36,140 bases of DNA from Thermohalobaculum sp050043005. GTDB taxonomy: Bacteria > Pseudomonadota > Alphaproteobacteria > Rhodobacterales > Rhodobacteraceae. The translations under genes and the position numbers were made by a program. Under the pieces are notes generated by a model that made no database searches, was not told where the DNA came from, and worked only from the letters and a program-made list of their open reading frames with translations. The stretch covers positions 1 to 36,140 of the forward strand of contig JBHJIZ010000134.1 in assembly GCA_050043005.1 (NCBI GenBank), in the 5' to 3' direction. Shown piece after piece: positions 14,071 to 21,768 of the stretch (positions are counted from its first letter, which is position 1; every line of letters starts with the position of its first letter).

Positions 14071-14367
14071 GGCGTGCAGATTTTCGGCGATGCGCTCGAG
14101 GCCTTGAAGGTTTTGAAGACGCAAACGTTCGACGCCATCGTCAGCGACATCAAGATGCCCGGCCTTGACGGCCCCGGCTTCCATTCCGCTGTGCTGGCAC
14201 TGGACCCGGAATTGGCGCGCCGGATCGGTTTCGTGACGGGGGATACGCTGTCACCGACCGTCGCGGCTTTTTTGAAAGGGTCGGGGCAGCCGCATCTTGA
14301 AAAGCCTGTAACGCCGGAAGAACTGCTGTCGCTGGTCGCCGGATTGCTCGGACAGCGTGGGGAGTGA
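14071..14367 (+). pseudogene. Severed C-terminal part of the hybrid kinase receiver
   Basis: In the same frame as the kinase, directly after TAA 14068-14070, the remaining receiver domain is intact: VQIFGDALEAL, the phosphoacceptor Asp in IVSDIKMPG (codon 970 of the joined frame), the Thr of FVTGD and the Lys of EKPVT. The single codon in the way stands where DAGY is normal, so a Tyr codon (TAC/TAT) to TAA change explains it. A GTG at 14074 is too close to any ribosome site for likely independent translation. It may be silent, read through, or a sequence error. Confidence 0.75.
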
Positions 14368-14371
14368 GACG

Positions 14372-15082
14372 ATGACAACCGCTGAAATTCTGATCTGCGA
14401 CGATGAACCGGTCCTGCGCGAGATGGTGCGGGATTATCTGACGGGACGCGGCTTTGGCGTGGCGGAAGCGGGAAGTGCGCAAGAAATGCGCGGGTATCTG
14501 GAGGATGCGCACCCGGACGTCATCATCCTGGACATCAACATGCCGGGCGAGGATGGGCTAAGCGCGTTACGAACACTGCGCGTGGATTGTGATGTCCCTG
14601 TGATCATGCTGACCGCGGCCGACGAGGTCATCGACCGCGTCGTTGGGTTGGAGATGGGCGCGGACGACTATCTCGGCAAGCCGGTCGACCTGCGGGAACT
14701 CGAAGCGCGGATCAAAGCGGCGCTGCGGCGCCGACCTGACGCCGTCGCACAGACCGCCGCACCGAAGGCCGGTGACGGCGACAGTCTCGTGCCGTTCGGC
14801 GCATGTACGCTGGATCTGGACGGGGCCCGGCTGATCGGTGAGGACAGCCGCGAGATCTACATTACGGCGATGGAGTTCAACCTGCTGCGCGTGTTCGCGG
14901 AGAACCGTGGCCGCGTGCTGAACCGCGACCAGTTGCTGGAGCAGGCCCATGACAAGGCGTGGGAGCCGTTCGACCGCTCGATCGATCTGCGCATCAGCCG
15001 CATTCGCCGGAAGGTCGAGAAGAACCCCGGCAAGCCCGAGGTGATCCGGACAGTGCGCGGGATCGGGTACGTCTTCGGCTGA
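14372..15082 (+). CDS. OmpR/PhoB-family response regulator
   Basis: A 236-residue DNA-binding response regulator. The receiver (about 1-120) has the acidic pair CDDE, the phosphoacceptor Asp in ILDINMPG, the Thr of MLTAADE and the Lys of GKPVD. The winged helix (about 145-235) ends with the typical RISRIRRKVE and IRTVRGIGYVF. The ATG at 14372 has GGAG 8 nt upstream and begins 4 nt after the kinase frame ends, so it is the natural partner of the PAS kinase. It is the leading candidate to bind the shared promoter element, since OmpR-type regulators bind tandem direct repeats; this is inference. Confidence 0.93.
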   Translation: MTTAEILICDDEPVLREMVRDYLTGRGFGVAEAGSAQEMRGYLEDAHPDVIILDINMPGEDGLSALRTLRVDCDVPVIMLTAADEVIDRVVGLEMGADDYLGKPVDLRELEARIKAALRRRPDAVAQTAAPKAGDGDSLVPFGACTLDLDGARLIGEDSREIYITAMEFNLLRVFAENRGRVLNRDQLLEQAHDKAWEPFDRSIDLRISRIRRKVEKNPGKPEVIRTVRGIGYVFG

Positions 15083-15097
15083 AAGTCTGGCATTGCA

Positions 15098-15113
15098 GCG
15101 CGGAGAGCCGCGC
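15098..15113. terminator. Hairpin between convergent response regulator genes
   Basis: A perfect 6-bp GC stem (GCGCGG/CCGCGC) with tetraloop AGAG lies in the 42-nt gap between two converging genes. There is no T-run on either strand, so termination would be weak or factor-dependent. Confidence 0.35.
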
Positions 15114-15124
15114 GCGCCTTCGGG

Positions 15125-15502
15125 CTACGCTGCGTGCGGGAAGAGTTTTGCTTCCAGGGCGGCAATCGAAATCGGCTTAGGGATCACCCCGTCAAAGCCT
15201 GCATCCCGGCATCGCCCCTCGTCGTGCCAAGCTTCGTCGGCTGTCACGGCAAAGATCGGCAGGTTTTTTGGAGGATGGGCCCCGGAGCTCCTGATCTTTT
15301 TGCTCACATCGACACCGGAAAGTTCCGGCAAATGAATATCCATCAGGATCACGCCGAACTTGTTCGGTGCTTCGTCCAGCACGCTCAAACATTGATGGCC
15401 GTTGGCCACGGTCTCTGACGAAAGACCCAGCTCGTCGCACATTTCGGTCATCATGAAGCGGGTGATCGTATCATCTTCAACCACGAGCACGCACGTTTCC
15501 AT
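15125..15502 (-). CDS. Single-domain response regulator (receiver only)
   Basis: A 125-residue CheY-like receiver without an output domain. It has LVVEDD at the N-terminus, the phosphoacceptor Asp in ILMDIHLPE, Thr in FAVTADE and Lys in IPKPIS. The ATG at 15502 follows GAGGCGAG and lies inside the end of the kinase gene (26-nt overlap), so the two are coupled and it is probably the phosphate acceptor of that kinase. It likely acts by protein contact or as a phosphorelay intermediate, not on DNA. Confidence 0.88.
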   Translation of the reverse strand: METCVLVVEDDTITRFMMTEMCDELGLSSETVANGHQCLSVLDEAPNKFGVILMDIHLPELSGVDVSKKIRSSGAHPPKNLPIFAVTADEAWHDEGRCRDAGFDGVIPKPISIAALEAKLFPHAA

Positions 15503-16970
15503 CTCTCGCCTCAAACCTGTTTTTTGTCGGTATATTTAGCGTAAAGGTAGAGCCGTGGCCAATGCAACTCTTTACGGTGAGGCTGCCATCCATCAGCTCG
15601 GCGAGCCCGCGCGAGATGGCCAGTCCCAGTCCCGAACCACCCGTTGACCGTGTCAGCGGATCGTCGACCTGGGCAAACCGGTCGAAGATGCGTTCGAGAT
15701 GATCGTCCGCGATCCCGATCCCTGTATCCTCGACCGTGATATGAAGAACGGCGGGCAGCGTTTCGGTGTCGTGACGGACCGAGAGCTTGATCGATCCAGC
15801 GTCCGTGAAGCGCGTGGCATTGTCGATCAGGTTCGCGGTGATCTGAAGGGTCCGGCGTATATCGATCGTGACAACAGAATGCGCGTCCGCGGGTGCTGTA
15901 ACGTCCGAGGAAAGCGGCTTGTGGGCGTGGGCGATTGCGCCCTCCAACTGCCCGCGCAGTGCGTCAGCCAGATCATGGAGTGACACGGTCTCAAAGCGGA
16001 GCTCGATCGAATGGGCTTCCAGTTTCGAAACCTCGAGGACGTTTGTCAGTTGAGTCAGCAGGGCTTCCGCCGATGAGTGTGCCGCCTGGGCCTGCTTGCG
16101 CTGGCGCTCCGGTATCTTCGCACGGCCGATCAGCTCCAACAGACCCATTATCGCATTGATCGGGGTGCGCACTTCATGGCTCATCGTTGCGAGAAACGCC
16201 GATTTTGCAGCACTTCCCCGGGTTGCCTCGCGTTCCGCGATCTGACGATCATGGATTTCGACATTGAGCGTATCGATCGACTTCAACACGCTCACGCGCG
16301 CTTCGTTGACCGCCCGCACGACGTCTTCCAGATCATCTGACCCGTTGCCGCGTTTTCTTCGCAGCGTGAGCGGCTTGCGCGATCGCAGCCAATCGGTCTG
16401 TGCGACATACCTTGCCATGTGGCGAAGGTGCCGCGCCACCAGGGAATGGAACAGGACGAGCATCACGATGGACGCGAGTGTCGTCTTCGCCATGTTCGAC
16501 AGGAAGATGGTCTGGAACTGGCTCCAGAGGCGGTCGTGAACGCCTGCCATGGTCAGGTCGATGCGCAGCGCACCGCCGGGCCTGCGTTCGCCGCCGCCCC
16601 CGGCATGAGACAGCGTGAAGGTCCGCGACAGCGCGCTGCTGCCGGCAGGTTGTGTGCCGCGATGCCAAACCTGGCCCGTCTCTGCGGTCAGCGTGACGCC
16701 AACGACCGCGGACTTGGCCGCGATGCCATCCAGGAGTGCGTTCACCTGCGAAAAGTTGAACTCCCAAACGGCTTTCTCGAGACCCAGCGTAAAGCTGCTC
16801 TCGACGGTTTCGAATGTTTGGAGGGCCACGCCCCGGTCTCGGTCATAGCTGAAGTAAAGCTGAAACCCTGCGGCAACGCCGGACAGAAGCGCGCTGGACA
16901 GCACCATGTAGAGCACTAGGCGCCGCCCAAGGCGGTTGTCCTGCCCCAGAAGTGGGAGCACTCCGCGCAT
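15477..16970 (-). CDS. Membrane-bound sensor histidine kinase
   Basis: A kinase of about 497 residues. A membrane helix near residues 18-40 (LVLYMVLSSALLSGVAAGF), a periplasmic domain of about 110 residues and a second helix near 160-180 (LASIVMLVLFHSLVA) give a classic periplasmic sensor. A HAMP-like/coiled segment leads to HisKA with SHEVRTPINA and an ATPase with N box (LIDNATRF), G1 (DTGIGI) and G2 (GSGLGLAI). The solute-binding protein gene ends 9 nt before the start, suggesting that the ligand-loaded binding protein presents the signal to this kinase. I chose ATG 16970; a GTG one codon upstream is also possible. Confidence 0.88.
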   Translation of the reverse strand: MRGVLPLLGQDNRLGRRLVLYMVLSSALLSGVAAGFQLYFSYDRDRGVALQTFETVESSFTLGLEKAVWEFNFSQVNALLDGIAAKSAVVGVTLTAETGQVWHRGTQPAGSSALSRTFTLSHAGGGGERRPGGALRIDLTMAGVHDRLWSQFQTIFLSNMAKTTLASIVMLVLFHSLVARHLRHMARYVAQTDWLRSRKPLTLRRKRGNGSDDLEDVVRAVNEARVSVLKSIDTLNVEIHDRQIAEREATRGSAAKSAFLATMSHEVRTPINAIMGLLELIGRAKIPERQRKQAQAAHSSAEALLTQLTNVLEVSKLEAHSIELRFETVSLHDLADALRGQLEGAIAHAHKPLSSDVTAPADAHSVVTIDIRRTLQITANLIDNATRFTDAGSIKLSVRHDTETLPAVLHITVEDTGIGIADDHLERIFDRFAQVDDPLTRSTGGSGLGLAISRGLAELMDGSLTVKSCIGHGSTFTLNIPTKNRFEARDGNVRARG

Positions 16971-16979
16971 CACGCGTTG

Positions 16980-17759
16980 TCAGCGCCGATGTCTGGCGAG
17001 CAGCCGGTCGAGAGATCCGTCATCGCTCATGCTGCGCAGGGCCGCGTTGAAATCGTCGATGATCTGCTCTCTGTTCGGAACGTTGCTCATGACCGCCATG
17101 TGAATGCCACGCGTCGCAAGCACCTTGTCCAGGTACTCGATCTTGCCCTCCAGCGTCGGATCCTGGACCGAAACCGCGTAGTCGATGACATCGGAACTAT
17201 CCAGCGTAAGGTCTGCGCGCCCGGCTGCAACCAGTTGGACCCCTTGTAAAGCAGTGGTCACGACAACCTTGTTCAGCTCTTGCGCGCGGTCGAAGCCGTC
17301 TTCGTAGAGGAAACCGTCACCGACGGCGATCGAATAGCTCTGGAGCGAACTGAGATCCTTGAAATCCGCATCCGTCCCGACCCGCCGGACGAACTTCACC
17401 TCTGTCTCGACATAGGCGTTGCTGTAGTCGATCAGCCCGGCGAGTTCATCGTCATAGAACAAGCTGCCGATGATCTGGAACTCGGCGGTCTCCGCGCGGA
17501 CACCGTGCATGATCCGCGCCCAGGGCAGGATCGAAACCTCGGCGCGGTACCCCGCCCGCTTCAGAACCTGCGCGATGACGTCCGGTGACATCCCCTGGCC
17601 TGGCAGGTCCTTGCCCGAGAATGGCGGCCATTCGTCGGCGACAACCGTCAGAACGGGTGTTTGAGCATGCGCGGTGCCAGAGGTCGAGAGCGATCCGAGC
17701 ATCGCCAGGACGACCGCGAGGGCCAAGAGCAGAGTTGGACTCGTGAAATCTCGTTGCAT
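16980..17759 (-). CDS. Periplasmic solute-binding protein (SBP_bac_3-like), probable sensor partner
   Basis: A 259-residue exported protein. The signal peptide (LLLALAVVLAMLGSLSTSGTAHAQ) is followed by a family 3 type binding-protein fold: LTVVADEWPPFSG, GMSPDVIAQVLKRAGY, LPWARIMHGV, YSIAVGDGF, GRADLTLDSSDV. The WPPF and PWAR motifs are typical of members tied to signalling rather than transport. No ABC permease is nearby; the neighbours are a histidine kinase and two receivers. ATG 17759 has GGAG 5 nt upstream and is preferred to an in-frame start 51 nt further up. The ligand cannot be told from the sequence. Confidence 0.82.
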   Translation of the reverse strand: MQRDFTSPTLLLALAVVLAMLGSLSTSGTAHAQTPVLTVVADEWPPFSGKDLPGQGMSPDVIAQVLKRAGYRAEVSILPWARIMHGVRAETAEFQIIGSLFYDDELAGLIDYSNAYVETEVKFVRRVGTDADFKDLSSLQSYSIAVGDGFLYEDGFDRAQELNKVVVTTALQGVQLVAAGRADLTLDSSDVIDYAVSVQDPTLEGKIEYLDKVLATRGIHMAVMSNVPNREQIIDDFNAALRSMSDDGSLDRLLARHRR

Positions 17760-17818
17760 TTGGACTCCCGTGTTCGACGTTGGCGGCGCGTGATTGTGCG
17801 TCTGTCGCACCGTTCGGT

Positions 17819-18208
17819 TCAGGGCGAACGTGCGCCGTCGCTGCAGCGGCGTTCGGTAAAATGCGCCAGTGCCTGAAGATCATTCATTCGGACAGGTTTT
17901 CTGAGCGACCAGGACACGTTGTGACCAAGATCGTGGAGCTCTCCGTTCGGATAGAAATCTGAACCGGTGACCACGATCACCTCGGCATCCGGGGCGGCAT
18001 AAGCTGCAAAGGATGCGACCGAGAGGGAGGGGCGGCTGCCAATGAAAAGATCGAGGACAATCAGATTTATCGTGGATCCTTGATACCGCAGGTAGTTCAT
18101 CGCGTCGTCTTCGCGCGCGCATGCCAGAACGATGTGGCCGTCATCCTCGAGCGCCTGGGTGAATGCCAGGAGCAGCGATTGGTCGTCTTCCAGAATAAGA
18201 ACTCGCAT
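17819..18208 (-). CDS. Single-domain response regulator, divergent receiver
   Basis: A 129-residue receiver-like protein that heads the leftward signalling operon. It has LILEDD near the N-terminus, a probable phosphoacceptor in LIVLDLFIG, VVTGSD as the Thr switch and LRKPVR with the Lys. The usual Pro-Gly turn after the Asp is replaced by FIGSRPSL, so phosphorylation kinetics may differ. The ATG at 18208 is preferred over one 39 nt upstream because the domain begins right there. A CtrA-type site lies 54 nt upstream. Confidence 0.78.
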   Translation of the reverse strand: MRVLILEDDQSLLLAFTQALEDDGHIVLACAREDDAMNYLRYQGSTINLIVLDLFIGSRPSLSVASFAAYAAPDAEVIVVTGSDFYPNGELHDLGHNVSWSLRKPVRMNDLQALAHFTERRCSDGARSP

Positions 18209-18261
18209 TATGTCGTCTTTCAGAAAACAGCCACACCCCGAATTCACGATGAAAGGAAACT

Positions 18262-18277
18262 GTTAACAGTCGGTTAA
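18262..18277 (-). promoter_or_regulatory. CtrA-type binding site upstream of the leftward signalling operon
   Basis: On the minus strand this reads TTAA-CCGACTG-TTAAC, a perfect CtrA full site. A further TTAAC half-like motif lies at 18284-18288 with 6-nt spacing. It is 54 nt before the first receiver gene. Binding is inferred from the motif. Confidence 0.55.
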
Positions 18278-18355
18278 GCGAGATTAACAAAAGGAAAACA
18301 CCCACGGAAAGCGTTCAGCCTTCCAAGACTTGCAAGTAAAAGTTGAGCTGAGATG

Positions 18356-18371
18356 GCTGCGCTTACGCAGC
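18356..18371 (-). terminator. Hairpin after the molybdenum enzyme operon
   Basis: Stem GCTGCG/CGCAGC with a 4-nt loop lies about 50 nt after the stop at 18424 on the minus strand. A short T-run (CTTTT) follows only about 15 nt later. A second, looser CCGAGG/CCTCGG stem precedes it. It plausibly separates this operon from the signalling operon. Confidence 0.35.
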
Positions 18372-18423
18372 AGCTTTCCGAGGCCGACTTATGCCGCCCT
18401 CGGAGGTACTTATCGGGCGCCCG

Positions 18424-20736
18424 TCACGCAGTATCGCCGAACGGGATATCGCGGAAACGCTTGCCCGTTGCATGGAACAAGGCGTTCCCGATGGCCGGAG
18501 CGACAGGTGGCACGCCTGGCTCGCCCACGCCGGAGGCATGTACCGAGAACGGGTGCGGGACGATGTGGACGTTGACCTTCAGCGGGAAGTTGTCCGACCG
18601 TACCATCTCATAGGTGTCGTAGTTGGCTTGTTCGACGGCGCCGTTCTCGTAGGTGATTGCTGAGTAGAGTGCCGCAGTCATGCCCTGAACGGCCGCGCCC
18701 TGAAGCTGGCTTTCGATCCGTTCGGGATTGGCCGCGAAGCCACAGTCAATCGCCATGTCGATCTGCGGAACGGTGATCTTGCCGTCCACCATCTTCACAT
18801 GCGCACAGGCCGCGACATAGGTTACGAACGAGCGGTGCGAGGCCAGGCCGAGGCCTTCACCTTCCGGCATGTCCTTGCCCCAACCGCCTTTCTCGGCCGC
18901 CAGCTTCAGCGTGTTCTTCCACCGGCCGATATCGATCGGGTAGTTGTCATAGACCTCGCCGTAGTCCCAGTAGTCATCCGGGTAGTTCTCGGCCTTGATG
19001 TCGACCTTGCGGTCCGGTCCCATGGCGGCGAGCATCGCCTCCAATTCATCCTGCCCCTGTTCTGCAGCGAGTTCCGAGAGGAACGTCTGCTGGGCCCAGG
19101 CGCGCGGGATGTTGGACACGGCCCGGAACCAGCCGATGCGCGTGTGCGCCATCGCCTTGCCGTTCTCGATCGAGACGTTCGGCACATGGAACGGATGATC
19201 CAGGTGGCCCATGCCGCTTTCGATGAAGAACTGATGGCCGCTGTCAGGCGCGAAGGTCGACAGGATCGACGGTGCCACCGAGTTGTGGCGGTAGCCCGTC
19301 AACTTGCCGTCGGCATCCATACCGACTTCCAGTTCCTCGACCGAGGTCGTGTGGTAGAAGCCGTGCTGGATGTCGTCCTCGCGCGTCCACTGAACCCGGA
19401 TCGGTACGCCGGTCTTCTGGCTCAGCAAGGCCGCCTCGATCACGAAGTCGCATTTCGACTTCCGCCCGAAACCCCCGCCCAGCAGGGTGACATGCACTGT
19501 GACATCAGCCTCGTTCATGTTGAGGGCCGCAGCGACGTCCTGCCGGGTGCCGTAGGGCGACTGGACAGGCGCCCAGATCTCGGCCTTGCCATCGGCCACC
19601 TGTGCGATCGCCGAGGGCGGTTCCATCATCGCGTGGATCATGTGCGCCTGATGGTATTGCTGCTTGAACGTCTTGGCAGCGCCATCGATGGCGGCACGGG
19701 CGGCGCCTACCGCACGCAGCACGTTGCCGGGCTTGGCCGCCGTCTCGCGCATCTCTGCCGTGAACTCGGCCGAGTTGTAACTCGAGTGCGGGCTGTCGCC
19801 CCACTCGATCTCGAGCGCATTCCGGCCCTTGATCGCGGCATCGGTGTTCGAGGCGATGACAGCGATCCCGCCCTTGGGCGCGAACTTCGCCGGAATGTTC
19901 GAGACCGGCAGGCCCATCACCTGTTCGACGCCGGAGACCTTCCAAGCCTCGGTCGCATCGTACCGGGTCGGCGAGGCCCCCAGAACCGGTGGACGTGCGA
20001 TGCACGCGACCTTCATGCCGGGCAGGGACACATCTGATCCGTAGATCGCCTTGCCCGTCGTGATGTCGTGCAGATCGTAGATCGGAACCTTGCGCTGGCC
20101 GATATAGCGGAATTCGCTTTCGTCCTTGAAGGCGAGATCTTCGAACGCCGGCACCGGGACCTGCATTGCAGCCTCGGCAAGATCGCCAAACCCGAAGGTC
20201 TGACCGCCAGCCGTCACCTCGTGCACACCGACATCCACGTCCTTGCCGTCGACGCCCGCAGTGTCCGCCGCGGCCTGAGCCAGCATGTGGCGCACCGAGG
20301 CCCCCATCTGGCGCATGGCCTGGATGTGGTGGCGCATCGAGCGCGAGCCATCGGTGTCCTGGTTGCCGTATTTCGGCTCGTCGCCTGGTGCCTGGATGAT
20401 CTTCACCTTGTCCCAGTCGGCGCCCATTTCGTCGGCGATCACCATGGGAAGCGATGTCCGTGAGCCGGTCCCCATCTCTGCGCGGTGTGCCGTAAGCGTG
20501 ACCGTGCCGTCCGGGTCGATCGCGATGAAGAGATGCGGATCATAGCGCAGGCCGTGCGGCATGGTTTCGCCGCCGGTTTTGTAGCGCGCGAACGCATCGG
20601 CGTTGCCCGCGAAGGCGGCGACGGCGAAGCCCGCTGTGGTACCCACGAGGAACCCGCGGCGCGAGACGTGGGCTAGCGAGAGTTGTTCGGCAGCTTTCGG
20701 TGCCGCTGCCAGGGCGTCCTGAATGTAATGCAGCAT
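18424..20736 (-). CDS. Molybdopterin-binding subunit of an isoquinoline 1-oxidoreductase-type enzyme
   Basis: A 770-residue large subunit of the xanthine dehydrogenase/aldehyde oxidase superfamily, in the isoquinoline-oxidoreductase group that works in the periplasm. The Tat signal (SRRGFLVGTTAGFAVAAFAG, about residues 25-44) shows export in folded form. The family blocks AEMGTGSRTSLPMVIADEMG, LLGGGFGRKSKCDF and, near the C-terminus, GVGEPGVPPVAPA are present; the Glu of GVGEP is the catalytic base. It probably oxidises an aldehyde or a heteroaromatic compound. It lies 3 nt after the 2Fe-2S subunit and downstream of the PQQ dehydrogenase, which suggests oxidation of the aldehyde that enzyme makes. 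Confidence 0.9.
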   Translation of the reverse strand: MLHYIQDALAAAPKAAEQLSLAHVSRRGFLVGTTAGFAVAAFAGNADAFARYKTGGETMPHGLRYDPHLFIAIDPDGTVTLTAHRAEMGTGSRTSLPMVIADEMGADWDKVKIIQAPGDEPKYGNQDTDGSRSMRHHIQAMRQMGASVRHMLAQAAADTAGVDGKDVDVGVHEVTAGGQTFGFGDLAEAAMQVPVPAFEDLAFKDESEFRYIGQRKVPIYDLHDITTGKAIYGSDVSLPGMKVACIARPPVLGASPTRYDATEAWKVSGVEQVMGLPVSNIPAKFAPKGGIAVIASNTDAAIKGRNALEIEWGDSPHSSYNSAEFTAEMRETAAKPGNVLRAVGAARAAIDGAAKTFKQQYHQAHMIHAMMEPPSAIAQVADGKAEIWAPVQSPYGTRQDVAAALNMNEADVTVHVTLLGGGFGRKSKCDFVIEAALLSQKTGVPIRVQWTREDDIQHGFYHTTSVEELEVGMDADGKLTGYRHNSVAPSILSTFAPDSGHQFFIESGMGHLDHPFHVPNVSIENGKAMAHTRIGWFRAVSNIPRAWAQQTFLSELAAEQGQDELEAMLAAMGPDRKVDIKAENYPDDYWDYGEVYDNYPIDIGRWKNTLKLAAEKGGWGKDMPEGEGLGLASHRSFVTYVAACAHVKMVDGKITVPQIDMAIDCGFAANPERIESQLQGAAVQGMTAALYSAITYENGAVEQANYDTYEMVRSDNFPLKVNVHIVPHPFSVHASGVGEPGVPPVAPAIGNALFHATGKRFRDIPFGDTA

Positions 20737-20739
20737 CGA

Positions 20740-21192
20740 TCAGCTCCCCGTTGCGGCCTGCCGGACGGCAGCCACGATGCGTTCGTAGCAGCCACAGCGG
20801 CAGATGTTATCGGCCATGCCGTCCAGGATTTCCTGATCGGTCGGGTTCGGCTTCTCCGACAGAAGGCTCGCGGCCTGCATGATCTGGCCGCTTTGGCAGA
20901 AGCCGCATTGCGGCACGTGCAGATCGCGCCAGGCGACCTGAACCGGGTGGTCACCGTCCGGCGAAAGGCCCTCGATCGTCGTGACTTCCTTGCCGACAAC
21001 CTCTTCGACGGTCATCATGCAGGACTTCACGGCGACGCCGTCCACGTGCACGGTGCAGGCACCGCACAGGCCCGCGCCACAACCATACTTCGTGCCGGTC
21101 AGCCCAGCCATGTCACGCAACGCCCAAAGCAGCGTTGTGTCCTCGGGCCCGTCGATGGTCATCGAGCCCCCGTTTACCTTAAGTGTTGCCAT
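20740..21192 (-). CDS. 2Fe-2S subunit of the molybdenum oxidoreductase
   Basis: A 150-residue small subunit with two [2Fe-2S] sites. The plant-type ferredoxin half has CGAGLCGACTV plus a later Cys (VKSCMM); the helical half has CGFCQSG and CRCGCYERI. It passes electrons from the molybdenum centre. It has no signal of its own and is probably carried out with the Tat-targeted large subunit. The ATG at 21192 has a strong AGGAGG site; 14 further upstream codons are in frame but lack one. Its stop is 3 nt from the large-subunit start. Confidence 0.94.
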   Translation of the reverse strand: MATLKVNGGSMTIDGPEDTTLLWALRDMAGLTGTKYGCGAGLCGACTVHVDGVAVKSCMMTVEEVVGKEVTTIEGLSPDGDHPVQVAWRDLHVPQCGFCQSGQIMQAASLLSEKPNPTDQEILDGMADNICRCGCYERIVAAVRQAATGS

Positions 21193-21282
21193 TGCACCCT
21201 CCTGGGTTTCACCTGGGTTTGGGTCATGGGGCACATCGTGAAGCCCCCTGTCTGGGCCGCCGTGGACCGGCGGCTCGTCGGT

Positions 21283-21768
21283 TCAATCGTCGTCGTCGTC
21301 AAAACCTGCGCGGTTCACGAGGCCGATCCTGTAGACGTCCTTGCGCATGCCGACGAGGAAGACGGCGGTCGGTTGTTTGCCCGCCTCATTGATCGGTTCT
21401 TCGTCGAAGATCACACGCACAGCATGGCTCACGTCCATGTTTGGTGCAAGCTTCCCGGTCGCGACAGCCGCGTCGAACCCATCCTCAGGAAACGGTTCCC
21501 ACGTGATGCTTTTGATTGGACGCCCCAGGCTACGGGCGAGGTGGAACCTGACGATGCGCTTCTTGATCTTTCCGGTGTCTTTCCAGAACACCATCTCGCG
21601 CAGCATGTCGTAGTCCTTGGTCTCGATCGCCGTGCGGATGTAGTCGATGACGGCGTCCTTGTCCCTCGGCATGTCGACCGCCGCGGCGGGCAGGGTCAGC
21701 AGACATGCGGCAAGTCCGGGCGCGATGAGCGCCCGGACCAGCCATGATTTCAGCGATGACATCCTCAT
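21283..21768 (-). CDS. Small exported protein of the oxidation operon, unknown function
   Basis: Not a family I recognise. A 161-residue protein with a signal peptide (LVRALIAPGLAACLLTLPAAAV) and a mature part of about 130 residues of mixed alpha/beta look (DAVIDYIRTAIETKDY, HAVRVIFDEEPI) that ends in Asp5. The start overlaps the stop of the PQQ dehydrogenase gene by ATGA, so it is coupled to it. A periplasmic assembly, docking or metal-handling role is possible; the acidic tail could bind cations. This is inferred from position only. Confidence 0.65.
   Translation of the reverse strand: MRMSSLKSWLVRALIAPGLAACLLTLPAAAVDMPRDKDAVIDYIRTAIETKDYDMLREMVFWKDTGKIKKRIVRFHLARSLGRPIKSITWEPFPEDGFDAAVATGKLAPNMDVSHAVRVIFDEEPINEAGKQPTAVFLVGMRKDVYRIGLVNRAGFDDDDD

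Noticed and set aside
12538..14184. Long leftward frame (548 codons) opposite the PAS kinase
   Set aside because: High-GC antisense frame; the plus strand has clear kinase motifs throughout, and the antisense product is His/Gln/Arg-rich without domains.
15098..15113. Strong intrinsic terminator between the convergent regulators
   Set aside because: The stem is perfect but no T-run follows on either strand, so it is listed only as a weak candidate.
18799..20037. Long rightward frame (412 codons) opposite the molybdenum subunit
   Set aside because: Shadow of a well-conserved gene; its Arg/His/Val-rich composition is typical of antisense frames in GC-rich DNA.
20683..21747. Rightward frame (354 codons) across the 2Fe-2S subunit region
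   Set aside because: It crosses several real minus-strand genes and their gaps, and shows no domain.
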